The notes: generated by a model not told the origin, from the letters alone. Counted from the first letter of the stretch, positions 36,623 to 45,681 are shown. The stretch is DNA of 64,000 nt from CPC320 sp002684375 (GCA_965662545.1 CBFIHZ010000005.1:1-64000), one strand, 5' to 3'. Made by a program: numbers and translations.

Positions 36623-37369
36623 TCAGAACTTTGCCACCAGATTGATGAAAATACCCTGTCCGACATAGTCGATGTCGGTGATGTCATCCGATACATTGCC
36701 ATTCTGAAATCCAACGCCCAGTTTGAGATTGTTGCCCAGATGCCGATAGACTGCAATGAGACTGTCGGTCTCTGTGACCTTGGTATCCACGCCGCGTAAC
36801 GTGCGAAACTCTGCGGTGATATCCCAGGCATGTATCACGTGCCAATCGGCGCGGATAATCGCCAGATGGGCGCTTGATGCGCTAAATTCGCGGGGCTGCG
36901 ATCTTGCGGCGACCTCGGATTTTCGAAATGCATATTTTGCACCGAGTGATAATTTTGGAACAAGGTCATAAATTGTATCGACCGAAAAAACGTGGCTCTT
37001 TTGCAGAGGTCCGGCTTGCGCGCCACCTATCGCAATCTGATCTGCTGCCGGCAGATCGTGCAAATATGTGTATTTCAGCAAGAGGTTCAGGCGGTCGTCG
37101 AAAATGGGACGCCGCGCATAGCCCAGCGTGCCCTCGAAATATTCGCCGTCGCGAAAATTACCGCCCGAGTGTTTCGAAAACAGGGCATCAACGCCTGTGA
37201 GAAAGTGCCAGTCTGCGTCAACGCGGGTCTCGTAGTGTGAGCTAAGCCCCCATGTCTTTCGATTCTGGTCTTTGGTTTTTCCGGTTTCGCTGCTGTACTC
37301 TAGCCGAAGGCGGCCCGTTTGGCTGTCTTGATTGTTGTAGGTTGCGCCAAACGAAATCGCACTTTGAAT
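36623..37369 (-). pseudogene. 5'-truncated outer-membrane beta-barrel protein
   Basis: An open frame of 249 codons begins right after a TAA (37370-37372) with no start codon or ribosome site. It reads ISFGATYNNQDSQTGRLRLEYSS at the left, then YARRPIFDDRLNLLLKYTYLHDLPAADQ, and ends GVGFQNGNVSDDITDID followed by QGIFINLVAKF with a C-terminal Phe, the normal end of an outer-membrane barrel. Alternating aromatic/polar strands continue throughout. It looks like the C-terminal barrel of the large surface proteins of roseobacters, with the 5' part lost. The only internal ATG gives about 150 residues without a signal peptide. Confidence 0.7.
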
Positions 37370-37513
37370 TTAATAAAATGGTCAGGTTCAAGAGCCGTAA
37401 GGGTTGCTAGAAAAAGTGACGACTGATTGATTGTGTTAAGCTTGGGATGGGGTGATTATGCAGAGAGTTGATTTACAAAGCTGCTCTCAATTTCATGGGC
37501 AGGGTCAGCAAGT

Positions 37514-38278
37514 TTAAATTGGCAATAATCCGGCCATTAAAACGGCTTTTTGGTATCTGCGACTGACGGGCAAGGCGTCTTGTGCCGTGGTGATTAACAG
37601 CAATTGTTTGCCGTCTCGACGGTGCGCCTGAACCTGATCGCTGGCCACCCAATAGGACCGGTGTATCTGCAGACCTAACTGAGGCGGTATCTCTGCAATA
37701 GCGTCCTTAAACCGCATTAAAATCAGATGCTTCCCGCGCGTTGTGGTCACTTCGACATAATGATCCATCACAGTCATTGAGATCAATTCACCACGTTTTT
37801 CGATGGGAAGACGCTGCAGAATACGGACTGTTTCTGTGGGCTGCAAAGATTTTTTGTTATTGTTGTAAAAGGCTAAAACGCCGTTGACCGTGGCGACAAT
37901 CAAACCTGTTTGAGCAAATAACGTCAACATATCCAAGGCCGTTTCCGGCAATCGCATTGAAAACAGCCCATTAAAAATAAACAAAAATATTGTGATTGCC
38001 AAAGTGCCAAACAGGATTGCCGTGGCGTGCCGAGCCCCTGTTTGGTGCGGGTAGACCTGCTGGGCAAAAAACGCGGCATAGCTGCCAATCCCATAGGTGG
38101 CGATGCAGGACCCAGCCCAATACAGCAATCGCGGCAACAGCTGTATCGTCTCGCTTGTGCCAAACGGTCCCGAAACCCCAAGAACCAGAGCCACCCCAAA
38201 TAGAATGATAAACACCGTCCGCTGGTTTAAATGTTCGACCCATTCACGCAGCGCCAGCTGCCAGTGGTGTCCGTTCAC
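37514..38278 (-). CDS. membrane-anchored LytTR-type DNA-binding regulator
   Basis: 254 residues from a GTG at 38278. Four hydrophobic segments occupy about residues 20-140, followed by a LytTR domain (ELISMTVMDHYVEVTTTRGKHLILMRFKDAIAEIPPQLGLQIHRSYWVA). LytTR proteins bind DNA through a beta-sheet fold; membrane-bound versions are thought to sense envelope or small-molecule signals. It is divergent from the DUF2306 gene, a frequent pairing for this class, so it may control it. Confidence 0.85.
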   Translation of the reverse strand: MNGHHWQLALREWVEHLNQRTVFIILFGVALVLGVSGPFGTSETIQLLPRLLYWAGSCIATYGIGSYAAFFAQQVYPHQTGARHATAILFGTLAITIFLFIFNGLFSMRLPETALDMLTLFAQTGLIVATVNGVLAFYNNNKKSLQPTETVRILQRLPIEKRGELISMTVMDHYVEVTTTRGKHLILMRFKDAIAEIPPQLGLQIHRSYWVASDQVQAHRRDGKQLLLITTAQDALPVSRRYQKAVLMAGLLPI

Positions 38279-38368
38279 GTCGCAATTCCTTCAGAATACG
38301 TAAGAATTATTTTATATAGGAAGCACTGTGCCATTGCGGGTTTAGCAAAACAAGACAGCAGAGATATC

Positions 38369-38856
38369 ATGATAGATTTACAGCCCTTCCTCAATGCCGC
38401 ACCAATTGTTCAAACCCATATTGGCGCGGCGGTCTGTGCCGTGGGGGTCGGCCCGCTGGCGGTGTTTCGTCGTCGCCGGGATGGGTGGCATAAGCTTTTA
38501 GGTTATTTTTGGGTTATGGCTATGGCAACGCTGGCGGTAACGTCGTTTTTTATCACTGGGCTGCGCCCGGGTCAGTTCAGCGCGATCCACCTGTTGTCAA
38601 TTTGGTTCTTGTCAGTCTTGCACGTGGCCTGTGGTTGATCCGTCATCGCCGCATTCGCGCTCATGCGATCCATATGCAGGCGCTTTATTTACAGGCCTTG
38701 TTGGGGGCGGGCCTGTTCACCTTTCTTCCGGGACGTATGATGAGCCAGGTGTTGTTTAGCCAAACCCCAACATTGGGGTTTGGTTGCGCTGTGTTTGTTT
38801 TTGGCGCGGTATATTGGTATTGGCGGCGCCAGATACTGCGTTTAGAGCTGTCCTAG
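38369..38856 (+). pseudogene. DUF2306-type membrane protein, frameshifted
   Basis: The first frame starts at the ATG at 38369 (MIDLQPFLNAAPIVQTH) and runs through FSAIHLLSIW to a stop at 38636-38638. The family continuation, LWLIRHRRIRAHAIHMQ to GLFTFLPGRMMSQVLF, is in another frame that ends at 38856. The phase change falls around 38600-38610 and is consistent with one missing base. Together the two parts give a full-size, four-helix DUF2306 protein of about 160 residues. This is either a real inactivation or a sequencing error. Confidence 0.7.
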
Positions 38857-38874
38857 AAAAGCCATTAAAGGGGT

Positions 38875-39843
38875 TTAGGCGCGGCGCCGTCCACCGCGCC
38901 GCCCGCCACGATTGCCGCTTGAGGCAGCTGCCGCTGCGTGTGCTGCCTCGGCAAAGCTTGCGCCCTCGGCCACGGCGTCGGTAACCCTGCTAAAGGCGAT
39001 CCATGCGCTGCCATTTGCGTCATTGTTCATTAAGAAGTTTGCCGCTTTAATCGCTTCCATTTCAACCTGTCGCACCGGGTTCATGATAGCGCTGGTCATG
39101 CCTGCGCCGATCGCCATCGGCAGAAAGGCTGCATTAATGCCGTGGCGGTGCGGCAAGCCAAAAGAGATGTTTGAGGCGCCGCAGGTGGTGTTAACACCCA
39201 GGTCTTCGCGCAAGCGGCGCACCAATGTGAACACCTGCTGTCCGGCGGTGCCCATTGCCCCCACCGGCATTACCAGCGGGTCCACTACGATGTCATGCGC
39301 TGGAATGCCAAAATCAGCCGCGCGTTCGACGATTTTTTTAGCCACTGCAAAACGCACTTCGGGATCTTCGGAAATACCGGTATCATCGTTTGATATTGCC
39401 ACAACCGGTACATTGTATTTCTTGACCAAGGGCAGGACAAATTCAAGCCGGTCTTCTTCGCCGGTGACCGAGTTTAGCAAAGGTCTGCCCTTTGCGGTTT
39501 GCAGACCGGCCTCAAGCGCGGCAGGAACTGAACTGTCGATGCACAGCGGTGTGTCGGTCAAGCCTTGAACAAGTTCCAGCATTTTGACCATCAGTGGTGG
39601 CTCTGTTTCATTGGGGTTTGGGTTCGAATTATATACCACACCGGCGTTTATATCGAGCACCATAGCCCCGCAGGCGACTTGTTCCAGTGCGTCTTTCTCG
39701 ACCGTTGAAAAGTCGCCGGCTTCCAGTTGCGCAGCTAATTTCTTGCGCCCCGTTGGGTTGATCCGTTCGCCAATGACGCAAAACGGCTCGTTAAAGCCGA
39801 TGGTCACAGTTTTGGTTTGTGATTCGATTACAGTGCGGGTCAT
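38875..39843 (-). CDS. methyltetrahydrofolate:corrinoid methyltransferase
   Basis: 322 residues. The pterin-binding (DHPS-like) barrel is recognisable: VIGERINPTGRKKLAAQLE, AMVLDINAGV, PLCIDSSVPAALEAGL, LLNSVTGEED and VVAISNDDTGI. Such enzymes move methyl groups between tetrahydrofolate and a corrinoid protein. AAGGA precedes the ATG. The C-terminal tail is unusual, an Ala run followed by NRGGRRGGRRR. It lies downstream of MTHFR and the small 'virulence factor' gene, as in other roseobacters, but no corrinoid protein or MttB-type gene is here. Confidence 0.88.
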   Translation of the reverse strand: MTRTVIESQTKTVTIGFNEPFCVIGERINPTGRKKLAAQLEAGDFSTVEKDALEQVACGAMVLDINAGVVYNSNPNPNETEPPLMVKMLELVQGLTDTPLCIDSSVPAALEAGLQTAKGRPLLNSVTGEEDRLEFVLPLVKKYNVPVVAISNDDTGISEDPEVRFAVAKKIVERAADFGIPAHDIVVDPLVMPVGAMGTAGQQVFTLVRRLREDLGVNTTCGASNISFGLPHRHGINAAFLPMAIGAGMTSAIMNPVRQVEMEAIKAANFLMNNDANGSAWIAFSRVTDAVAEGASFAEAAHAAAAASSGNRGGRRGGRRRA

Positions 39844-39852
39844 GGTCAGTCC

Positions 39853-40782
39853 TTAAGAGGCGTTGGCAGCAGGGGTGGCAGAATTGCCACCATTGCGGAT
39901 CGCCCAGTTGGCATTTGTCTTGATCCCGCCCAGTGGGAAAAAATGCACGTGTGAGATATTAAAATCTGGGTTTTTGGCTTTGTGAGCTGCCAGTTGTGTG
40001 ATGACATCTGTGGGTTCGTACGGCAACAGCAGCTTGGTGACATCCATCGCCCGTTTTTGCAGTACTTTTAACGACGCACCAACCCCGCATGCGATGGCAA
40101 ATTTAATCAGTGTTTGCAATTTGGCCGGACCTGCGATGCCGATATGGATAGGAATATCCACGCCGGCTGCTTTGATTGCATTGGCCCACTCGATGATAGG
40201 GCCGGCTTCAAAGGCAAACTGTGTCGCAAGGGCCATTTCGGCGTCGCTGCGCTCTGAGAACTTCTGTTTCCACTGCAAAGCGGCGTCAACATTCAGATTT
40301 GTACCATCGGGGTCGATGTCTTTGTTACCTTCGGGATGACCGGCGACATGTAATCGCGTGAAACCAGCTTTGTCGAAAAGACCACTTTCCAAAAGCTCCA
40401 TCGAGCTGTCAAAGTCGCCGTGAGGCTTTGTCACGCCGCCGGCTAAGATAAGTGCTTGCGTCACGTTGGCCTCACCCTGATAGCGGGCAATCCAGTCGCC
40501 AAGCACGTCTTTGTCTTTGATGATACGCGCGGGAAAATGTGGCATCACGGCGTAACCTTCGGCAGCGATGCGTTTTGCCGTGGCTACCATATCCTCAATC
40601 GGTGTGCCCTCGATGTGGGCGATATAGACCCGGGTACCCAATGGCAACAGGTCGCGAAAGCTTGGGATTTTCTCGGCGGTGCGGGGCATGACCTCGATCG
40701 AATAGCCCTGCAGAAAGGCTTCGACCTCTGGCGAGACAATCGCTTCGGATGTAACGGATTTTTTAAAGTTCAGTAAAGCCAT
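39853..40782 (-). CDS. metF: methylenetetrahydrofolate reductase family protein
   Basis: 309 residues from the ATG at 40782, which follows a strong AAGGAGG. The TIM-barrel MTHFR pattern is seen in RVYIAHIEGTPIEDMVATAKRIAAEGYAVMPHFPAR, ALILAGGVTKPHG and DIPIHIGIAGPAKLQTLIKFA. The family interconverts 5,10-methylene- and 5-methyl-tetrahydrofolate. The divergent sequence and its place with a methyltransferase suggest a catabolic C1 role, possibly running in the oxidative direction, rather than methionine synthesis. Nine bases separate it from the downstream methyltransferase gene. Confidence 0.85.
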   Translation of the reverse strand: MALLNFKKSVTSEAIVSPEVEAFLQGYSIEVMPRTAEKIPSFRDLLPLGTRVYIAHIEGTPIEDMVATAKRIAAEGYAVMPHFPARIIKDKDVLGDWIARYQGEANVTQALILAGGVTKPHGDFDSSMELLESGLFDKAGFTRLHVAGHPEGNKDIDPDGTNLNVDAALQWKQKFSERSDAEMALATQFAFEAGPIIEWANAIKAAGVDIPIHIGIAGPAKLQTLIKFAIACGVGASLKVLQKRAMDVTKLLLPYEPTDVITQLAAHKAKNPDFNISHVHFFPLGGIKTNANWAIRNGGNSATPAANAS

Positions 40783-40808
40783 AAGGGCCTCCTTCCATGG
40801 GGTAGGGT

Positions 40809-41105
40809 TCACGCCCATCCGTCATTGTTAATCAATAATTTAATGCGGTCGCCGTCATATTCGACTTCAAGTCGCGCGGCTTCTGATTTTGCGATGTCGT
40901 CTTGGTTGCCATCAATTTGATAGGGCGCAGCTTTGCGCCACTCGGCAAGATAGGCATCAGTTTCGGCAGCGCCAGTCCGCATCGCCACCCTGTCGATGGC
41001 TTGCTCGAACCGTTCAGTCAATTGAATTTTTGACCCGCGACGCCCCTTGCCGACAATCACTTGTGCAGGGATGTCGCGCCAATAGACGATGGTTACATCT
41101 GGCAT
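40809..41105 (-). CDS. 'virulence factor' family small protein
   Basis: 98 residues with GAGGAA ahead of the ATG. The sequence (VTIVYWRDIPAQVIVGKGRRGSKIQL ... FEQAIDRVAMRTGAAETDAYLAEWRK) matches the small family named 'virulence factor' in Pfam, which in Rhodobacteraceae is regularly found beside MTHFR and corrinoid methyltransferase genes. The name is historical; nothing here suggests virulence. It is the first gene of the three-gene C1 cluster, 26 bases before MTHFR. Confidence 0.85.
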   Translation of the reverse strand: MPDVTIVYWRDIPAQVIVGKGRRGSKIQLTERFEQAIDRVAMRTGAAETDAYLAEWRKAAPYQIDGNQDDIAKSEAARLEVEYDGDRIKLLINNDGWA

Positions 41106-41395
41106 AGCTGATTCCTCTTAATCGTTGCGCCACCAGTAGAGTAGCCTAAGCTTTATGCCCCGTCGGTTTTCGACAGATACAGAGCAATCCGCGACGTTAC
41201 CCAGATATCGGCCTTTTGTTTCGATGGCCAGTATTCTTCCCTATCAAAGGTTTCATATAGATTATGAGATTGCCCCAATGGTCGAGCGGGGGGCTTTGTT
41301 TCCGGTGATTTGACTTTTAGGGTCATGGGGTGCTTGCACCGTGTTGGCTGACCGCTTATCATTCAAGCAACTTCGATCTAGAAAGGCGTTGAACA

Positions 41396-42523
41396 ATGAC
41401 GCCAAAGCGTCCCAAAGGTGCGGGCGCTATCCCGAACCCGGTCGATCGCGCCGCGCCGCGCCCGGATCCATCAGAGCTTTATGCGGCTCTGGATTTGGGT
41501 ACAAATAGCTGTAGAATGCTCATTGCTCACCCCGTGGGCAGTGAGTTTCAAGTGTTGGACAGCTTTTCCAAATCTGTACAACTGGGACAGGGCTTGGAAA
41601 CCTCTGGATTGCTGTCAAACGCCTCAATGAAACGCACGATACAAGCGCTGCGGATTTGCCAGCATAAACTCCAACGGTATAAAGTACGAAATATGCGGCT
41701 GGTGGCCACTGAGGCCTGTCGTCGCGCCAGTAATTCCCAACAGTTTATTGCGACAGTACATCAACAGACCGGACTGCGCCTTGAGATTATCCAACCTGAG
41801 GAAGAGGCGCGTCTGGCTGTCATTTCCTGTGCACCACTTGTCAGTGGCAAAACCCGTCAGTTAATGGTGGTGGATATTGGCGGTGGATCAACAGAATTGG
41901 TGTGGATTGATTTGTCCGAAGTGCCACGACGTCAGCGTGGCCGGGCGATCATGCGACTGCACGCAGGGTTCGAGCAAAGCGGAACACGTTCCCTAAGAGG
42001 GGGAGGTCTGGATATCCCTGCGGCCAAAGTCGTGGATTGGATCAGCGTCCCGCTTGGGGTGGCGACCCTGCGCGACCAGTTCAGGGATGTGCGAGACGAT
42101 TCCGCGCGTTTCGCGTTAATGAGCTGGTTTTTTGAAGAGAATCTTGCCGAATTTGCGCCCTATAAAAACGATCATGCGAAAGAGGGGTTTCAAATCATTG
42201 GTACATCAGGCACGGTCACCACTGTGGCTGCAAGTCATCTTGGTCTCAAACGCTATGATCGGGCCAAGGTTGACGGCCTGCGGATGACTTCGGATCAGAT
42301 TGATAAGGTGATCCGAACCTATCTTGATCTTGGTCCGGTGGGCCGGCGGCGCGATCCTCGTATTGGACTGGATCGACAGGTGTTGATTATGTCTGGCGCT
42401 GCGATTTTGCAGGCCTTGTTGCGGTGCTGGCCGACAGACCGGTTGTCTGTGGCTGACCGCGGATTGCGCGAAGGTTTGTTATATGCCCAGATGACCGCCG
42501 CAGGCGTTTTAGATGAAGGTTGA
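41396..42523 (+). CDS. ppx: Ppx/GppA family phosphatase
   Basis: 375 residues. The ASKHA-fold motifs are present: YAALDLGTNSCRMLIA (phosphate 1), VVDIGGGSTELVWI (phosphate 2) and IIGTSGTVTTVAA. The family degrades polyphosphate or guanosine pentaphosphate; the two activities cannot be separated from sequence alone. The first 27 residues are Pro/Arg-rich and likely disordered. AAAGG precedes the ATG. The rlmE start follows the stop by six bases, an arrangement conserved in Rhodobacteraceae. Confidence 0.93.
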   Translation: MTPKRPKGAGAIPNPVDRAAPRPDPSELYAALDLGTNSCRMLIAHPVGSEFQVLDSFSKSVQLGQGLETSGLLSNASMKRTIQALRICQHKLQRYKVRNMRLVATEACRRASNSQQFIATVHQQTGLRLEIIQPEEEARLAVISCAPLVSGKTRQLMVVDIGGGSTELVWIDLSEVPRRQRGRAIMRLHAGFEQSGTRSLRGGGLDIPAAKVVDWISVPLGVATLRDQFRDVRDDSARFALMSWFFEENLAEFAPYKNDHAKEGFQIIGTSGTVTTVAASHLGLKRYDRAKVDGLRMTSDQIDKVIRTYLDLGPVGRRRDPRIGLDRQVLIMSGAAILQALLRCWPTDRLSVADRGLREGLLYAQMTAAGVLDEG

Positions 42524-42529
42524 AGACTG

Positions 42530-43249
42530 ATGGCGACAAAGAAAACTTCGGGGCGTGGGCAAAGAGACCTCAAAGTACAGGTGAAATCTGCGCGTGGCCG
42601 GACCGTGTCATCGACGCGCTGGCTGCAGAGACAACTGAATGATCCCTATGTTAAACGGGCTCAGGTTGAAGGCTATCGGGGACGTGCAGCGTTTAAAATT
42701 CTTGAATTGGACGACAAGTATCGTTTCTTGGTGCCTGGTGCGCGCGTTGTGGATTTGGGTTGTGCTCCCGGTGGCTGGTGTCAGGTCGCGGTAGCGCGTG
42801 TTAATGCGCAGGGCGAGCGGCCTAACAAGGCAGTTGGCACAGTGCTGGGGATTGACCTGCAAGAGGTTGAGCCAATTGCCGGTGCAGAACTGTACAAATT
42901 GGATTTCCTGCAAGAGGGGGCCGATGCGCAGGTTGAGACCTGGCTAGGAGGCGCTGCGGATGTGGTGATGTCTGACATGGCAGCAGCCTCATCGGGACAT
43001 AAACAAACCGACCACTTACGCATTATCGCCCTTTGCGAGGCCGCAGCTTATTTTGCCTTCGACGTCCTGGCACCGGGGGGCACATTTGTTGCGAAAGTTC
43101 TGGCAGGTGGCGCTGAGGGGGATCTGCAAAAAATCCTTAAACAACAGTTTACCAAGGTCGCCAATATCAAACCACCGGCATCCCGTGCCGACAGTTCTGA
43201 GAAATTTGTGGTGGCAACGGGCTATCGTGGCAACTCTAAAAACCCATAA
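42530..43249 (+). CDS. rlmE: 23S rRNA (uridine-2'-O)-methyltransferase RlmE
   Basis: 239 residues. RlmE (RrmJ/FtsJ) methylates U2552 of 23S rRNA. The SAM site is VVDLGCAPGGWCQVA and the catalytic Lys-Asp-Lys tetrad residues lie in YRGRAAFKILELDDKY, VVMSDMAAASSGHKQTDH and GGTFVAKVLAGG. The ribosome site GAAGG lies inside the end of ppx, so the two genes are translationally close. A basic, Ser/Thr-rich N-terminal extension of about 30 residues is typical for alphaproteobacterial forms. Confidence 0.96.
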   Translation: MATKKTSGRGQRDLKVQVKSARGRTVSSTRWLQRQLNDPYVKRAQVEGYRGRAAFKILELDDKYRFLVPGARVVDLGCAPGGWCQVAVARVNAQGERPNKAVGTVLGIDLQEVEPIAGAELYKLDFLQEGADAQVETWLGGAADVVMSDMAAASSGHKQTDHLRIIALCEAAAYFAFDVLAPGGTFVAKVLAGGAEGDLQKILKQQFTKVANIKPPASRADSSEKFVVATGYRGNSKNP

Positions 43250-43661
43250 ATCTTAATTTAGGGCGAGGTTTTTGAGCGTAACGCAAAAGAGAGGCTTTCG
43301 CCTCTTCCAGTAAAATAGGCACGGTTGGTACGGTGGATTTGGTTGGTTTTTCAGGTGACTTACGGCGCGGCAAAATAGCATTCTGGATATTTTCCTGAAG
43401 GGCTGGTTGGGGAGGTGTTGTTCGCCGCTGGGTGCGTTGTTTTGGTGGTTTTGTGGTCCCGGGCACGGGTTGCGAAGACGGTACTTGTTGCTCAGGGCGC
43501 AGCAGATATGGGGATGCAAGGGCCCTTTCCTGCTGGTGAAGTAATTTAAAAATTTGCGCCCGCCTATGGGTTAAAAATGGTCGTTGGTTTGGTCTGGGGT
43601 GCAGATTTTGGGTTTGCAAGGTTGCCCTTCCTTTCTTTATTTTGCGATCGTATTTTTGCAT
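43236..43661 (-). CDS. Pro-rich basic hypothetical protein, doubtful
   Basis: A 141-codon minus-strand frame, MQKYDRKIKKGRATL at the start, then a very Pro/Gln/Arg-rich middle and KPRPKLRFMGF at the end. No domain is recognisable, no ribosome site precedes the ATG, and its 3' end overlaps rlmE by 14 bases. The composition may be a by-product of the base content rather than real coding. It is the only frame of any length in the 480 bases between rlmE and cdhR. Confidence 0.25.
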   Translation of the reverse strand: MQKYDRKIKKGRATLQTQNLHPRPNQRPFLTHRRAQIFKLLHQQERALASPYLLRPEQQVPSSQPVPGTTKPPKQRTQRRTTPPQPALQENIQNAILPRRKSPEKPTKSTVPTVPILLEEAKASLLRYAQKPRPKLRFMGF

Positions 43662-43730
43662 TATTTATAGATACGCTACCCAGTCTTGGTTAAAATGGCC
43701 CTAAGTTTCGGGCACCGAAGATGTTGGGTA

Positions 43731-44696
43731 TTAAGTCGCGGAACCGGGCCGGTGTTTGCGGGAAATTGTGGGGGAAGTTCCATAGCGTGCCTTGAACGCC
43801 CGCGCAAATGCCGTTGGGCTATCATAGCCACAGCGCAATGAAATTTCCGCCACCGATAATGTCGTGGTGTCAATCAATTGAGCAGCCTTAGACAGCCTAA
43901 GATGACGGTAAACTGAGCCGGGTGGTGCCTGCAGATTATCTTTAAACCGCCGCTCTAACGTTTTTGGTGGACAGGATAGTAGTTGCGCTAACTTTGGCAG
44001 CGAAAGCGGGGTCTCGATCGTGTTGCGCATCAGTTGCAGCGCATCATGGATCAAGCGGTTCGCGGGTTGGGCTTCGAGGTGGCGGGTGCTGTCTGGGGCG
44101 CCCGGTTGCATGAATAAATGCGCAATATCAAGTCGCATCCCCTGTCCGTGGTGGTCTGCGATTAAGTCTAGTGTAAGATCTAAGGCCGACATGGCGCCAG
44201 CGCAGGTGATCCGGTTGGCGTCATGAACCACGTGGCTCCTTTCGACGTTTAGGGAGAGGAATGTTTCGGCGAAACTGTCGATTATATCCCAATGCACTGT
44301 CGCCCGCCGCCCTTCTAAAAGGCCGGCTGATGCCATCAGCCAGGGAGCGGCGTCCAGGCCTACGACAGTCGTTGCTTTCAGCGCTGCCCGGCGCAGAACC
44401 CGCCAGACTTTAGCGTGATCGTGGGTTTGGTATTCGTAACTGGCGAGCACAAAAAGATAGTCCCATCCGCCAGCATCCGAGAGCGCGGCTCTTGGCAAAA
44501 CCGGCATGCCGCTTGAAGACTCGACGGCTGCGCCGGAAAGCGTCAGCAACTCCCATTGGTACACTGGATGGCCGGAAAATGTATTGGCAGCGCGCAGAGG
44601 TTCCAGGCAATTGGCCAGACACAGGTTTGAGAATTGATCGAACAATACAAAGCCGATTTTCCGCGCAGTTGCGGGTAATTTTGTCCATTTCTGCAT
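43731..44696 (-). CDS. GlxA/AraC-type transcriptional regulator, likely CdhR
   Basis: 321 residues from the ATG at 44696. The N-terminal half is a DJ-1/PfpI-like domain (RKIGFVLFDQFSNLCLANCLEPLRAANTFSG), and the C-terminal half is an AraC helix-turn-helix (LPKLAQLLSCPPKTLERRFKDNLQAPPGSVYRHLRL ... AEISLRCGYDSPTAFARAFKARYGTSP). This is the architecture of CdhR, which activates carnitine dehydrogenase genes in Pseudomonas. It is divergent from the carnitine operon with 73 bases between starts, so control of that operon by carnitine is likely. Confidence 0.88.
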   Translation of the reverse strand: MQKWTKLPATARKIGFVLFDQFSNLCLANCLEPLRAANTFSGHPVYQWELLTLSGAAVESSSGMPVLPRAALSDAGGWDYLFVLASYEYQTHDHAKVWRVLRRAALKATTVVGLDAAPWLMASAGLLEGRRATVHWDIIDSFAETFLSLNVERSHVVHDANRITCAGAMSALDLTLDLIADHHGQGMRLDIAHLFMQPGAPDSTRHLEAQPANRLIHDALQLMRNTIETPLSLPKLAQLLSCPPKTLERRFKDNLQAPPGSVYRHLRLSKAAQLIDTTTLSVAEISLRCGYDSPTAFARAFKARYGTSPTISRKHRPGSAT

Positions 44697-44769
44697 GTAA
44701 ATTGTCTTAAACTGCAAGGAGCCATCTGGCAACAGGCTTTTAGTCTGATGTAAAAAAGAAAGGATGCGA

Positions 44770-45681
44770 ATGCCACTTGCTATGAACCGAGAGGTGTTTA
44801 TCACCTGTGCTATCACCGGCTCTGGGGCCACGCAGGATCGCAGTCCGCATGTGCCGCGCTCGCCCAAGCAGATTGCCGACAGTGCTATCGCTGCCGCCCA
44901 TGCGGGCGCGGCTGTGGTACATTGCCATGTGCGCGATCCCGAGACCGGTGCACCCAGCCGGAAGCTGGCTTATTACCGCGAGGTGACCGAGCGGATACGC
45001 GCTGCCGATATTGATATTGTGCTGAACCTGACTGCAGGCATGGGCGGCGATATTGTCTTTGGTAATGCAGCGCAACCCTTGCCGCTTGCAGCGGGGACCG
45101 ACATGGTTGGTGCCACTGAGCGGGTTGCCCATATCGCAGATTGTCTGCCTGAAATTTGCACGCTTGATTGCGGGACAATGAATTTTGCCGAGGCCGACTA
45201 CGTGATGACCAACACACCCGGCATGTTGCAGGCAATGGGGCGGATGATGACTGAGCTTGGCGTTAAACCTGAGATCGAGGCTTTTGACACCGGCCATCTA
45301 TGGTACGCTAAGCAATTGGTCGCCGATGGGGTTTTGGCCCCTGATGCGTTGGTCCAGCTTTGTATGGGGGTGCCCTGGGGGGCACCTGACGATCTCAATA
45401 CGTTTATGTCCATGGTGAATAACGTTCCGGACACCTGGACATTTAGCGGCTTTGGATTGGGCCGCAACCAGATGGCCTATGTTGCGGCAAGCGTGCTGGC
45501 TGGCGGTAACGTCCGGGTCGGGCTTGAGGATAATCTGTGGTTGGGTAAAGGCGTTCTTGCGACGAACGAGCAATTGGTCAGCCGCGCCAAAACGATCATT
45601 GAAAGCATGGGCGCCCGTGTTATCGGCCCGGACGAGGTACGTGCAAAACTGGGTTTGACCAAGCGAAATCCACGGTCATGA
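44770..45681 (+). CDS. cdhC: 3-dehydrocarnitine cleavage enzyme (BKACE family)
   Basis: 303 residues from the ATG at 44770; AAAGGA seven bases upstream decides against the ATG at 44764. BKACE enzymes cleave beta-keto acids with acetyl-CoA. The zinc ligands are in VVHCHVRDPETG, with a further substrate Glu region in LTAGMGGD and EAFDTGHLWYAKQL. In the carnitine pathway this enzyme turns 3-dehydrocarnitine plus acetyl-CoA into acetoacetate and betainyl-CoA. First gene of the operon; the SDR gene overlaps its stop by four bases. Context with carnitine dehydrogenase makes the substrate assignment strong. Confidence 0.92.
   Translation: MPLAMNREVFITCAITGSGATQDRSPHVPRSPKQIADSAIAAAHAGAAVVHCHVRDPETGAPSRKLAYYREVTERIRAADIDIVLNLTAGMGGDIVFGNAAQPLPLAAGTDMVGATERVAHIADCLPEICTLDCGTMNFAEADYVMTNTPGMLQAMGRMMTELGVKPEIEAFDTGHLWYAKQLVADGVLAPDALVQLCMGVPWGAPDDLNTFMSMVNNVPDTWTFSGFGLGRNQMAYVAASVLAGGNVRVGLEDNLWLGKGVLATNEQLVSRAKTIIESMGARVIGPDEVRAKLGLTKRNPRS

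Noticed and set aside
41153..41362. 69-codon minus-strand frame before ppx
   Set aside because: No ribosome site or homology; it fills the divergent promoter space of ppx and the C1 cluster.
43285..43310. Hairpin AGAGGC-TTTC-GCCTCT after rlmE
   Set aside because: The stem is only six to seven bases and no T-run follows, so a terminator is not supported.
44697..44867. N-terminal extension of the GlxA-type regulator
   Set aside because: It would run through the promoter and start of cdhC; the family N-terminus begins at 44696.
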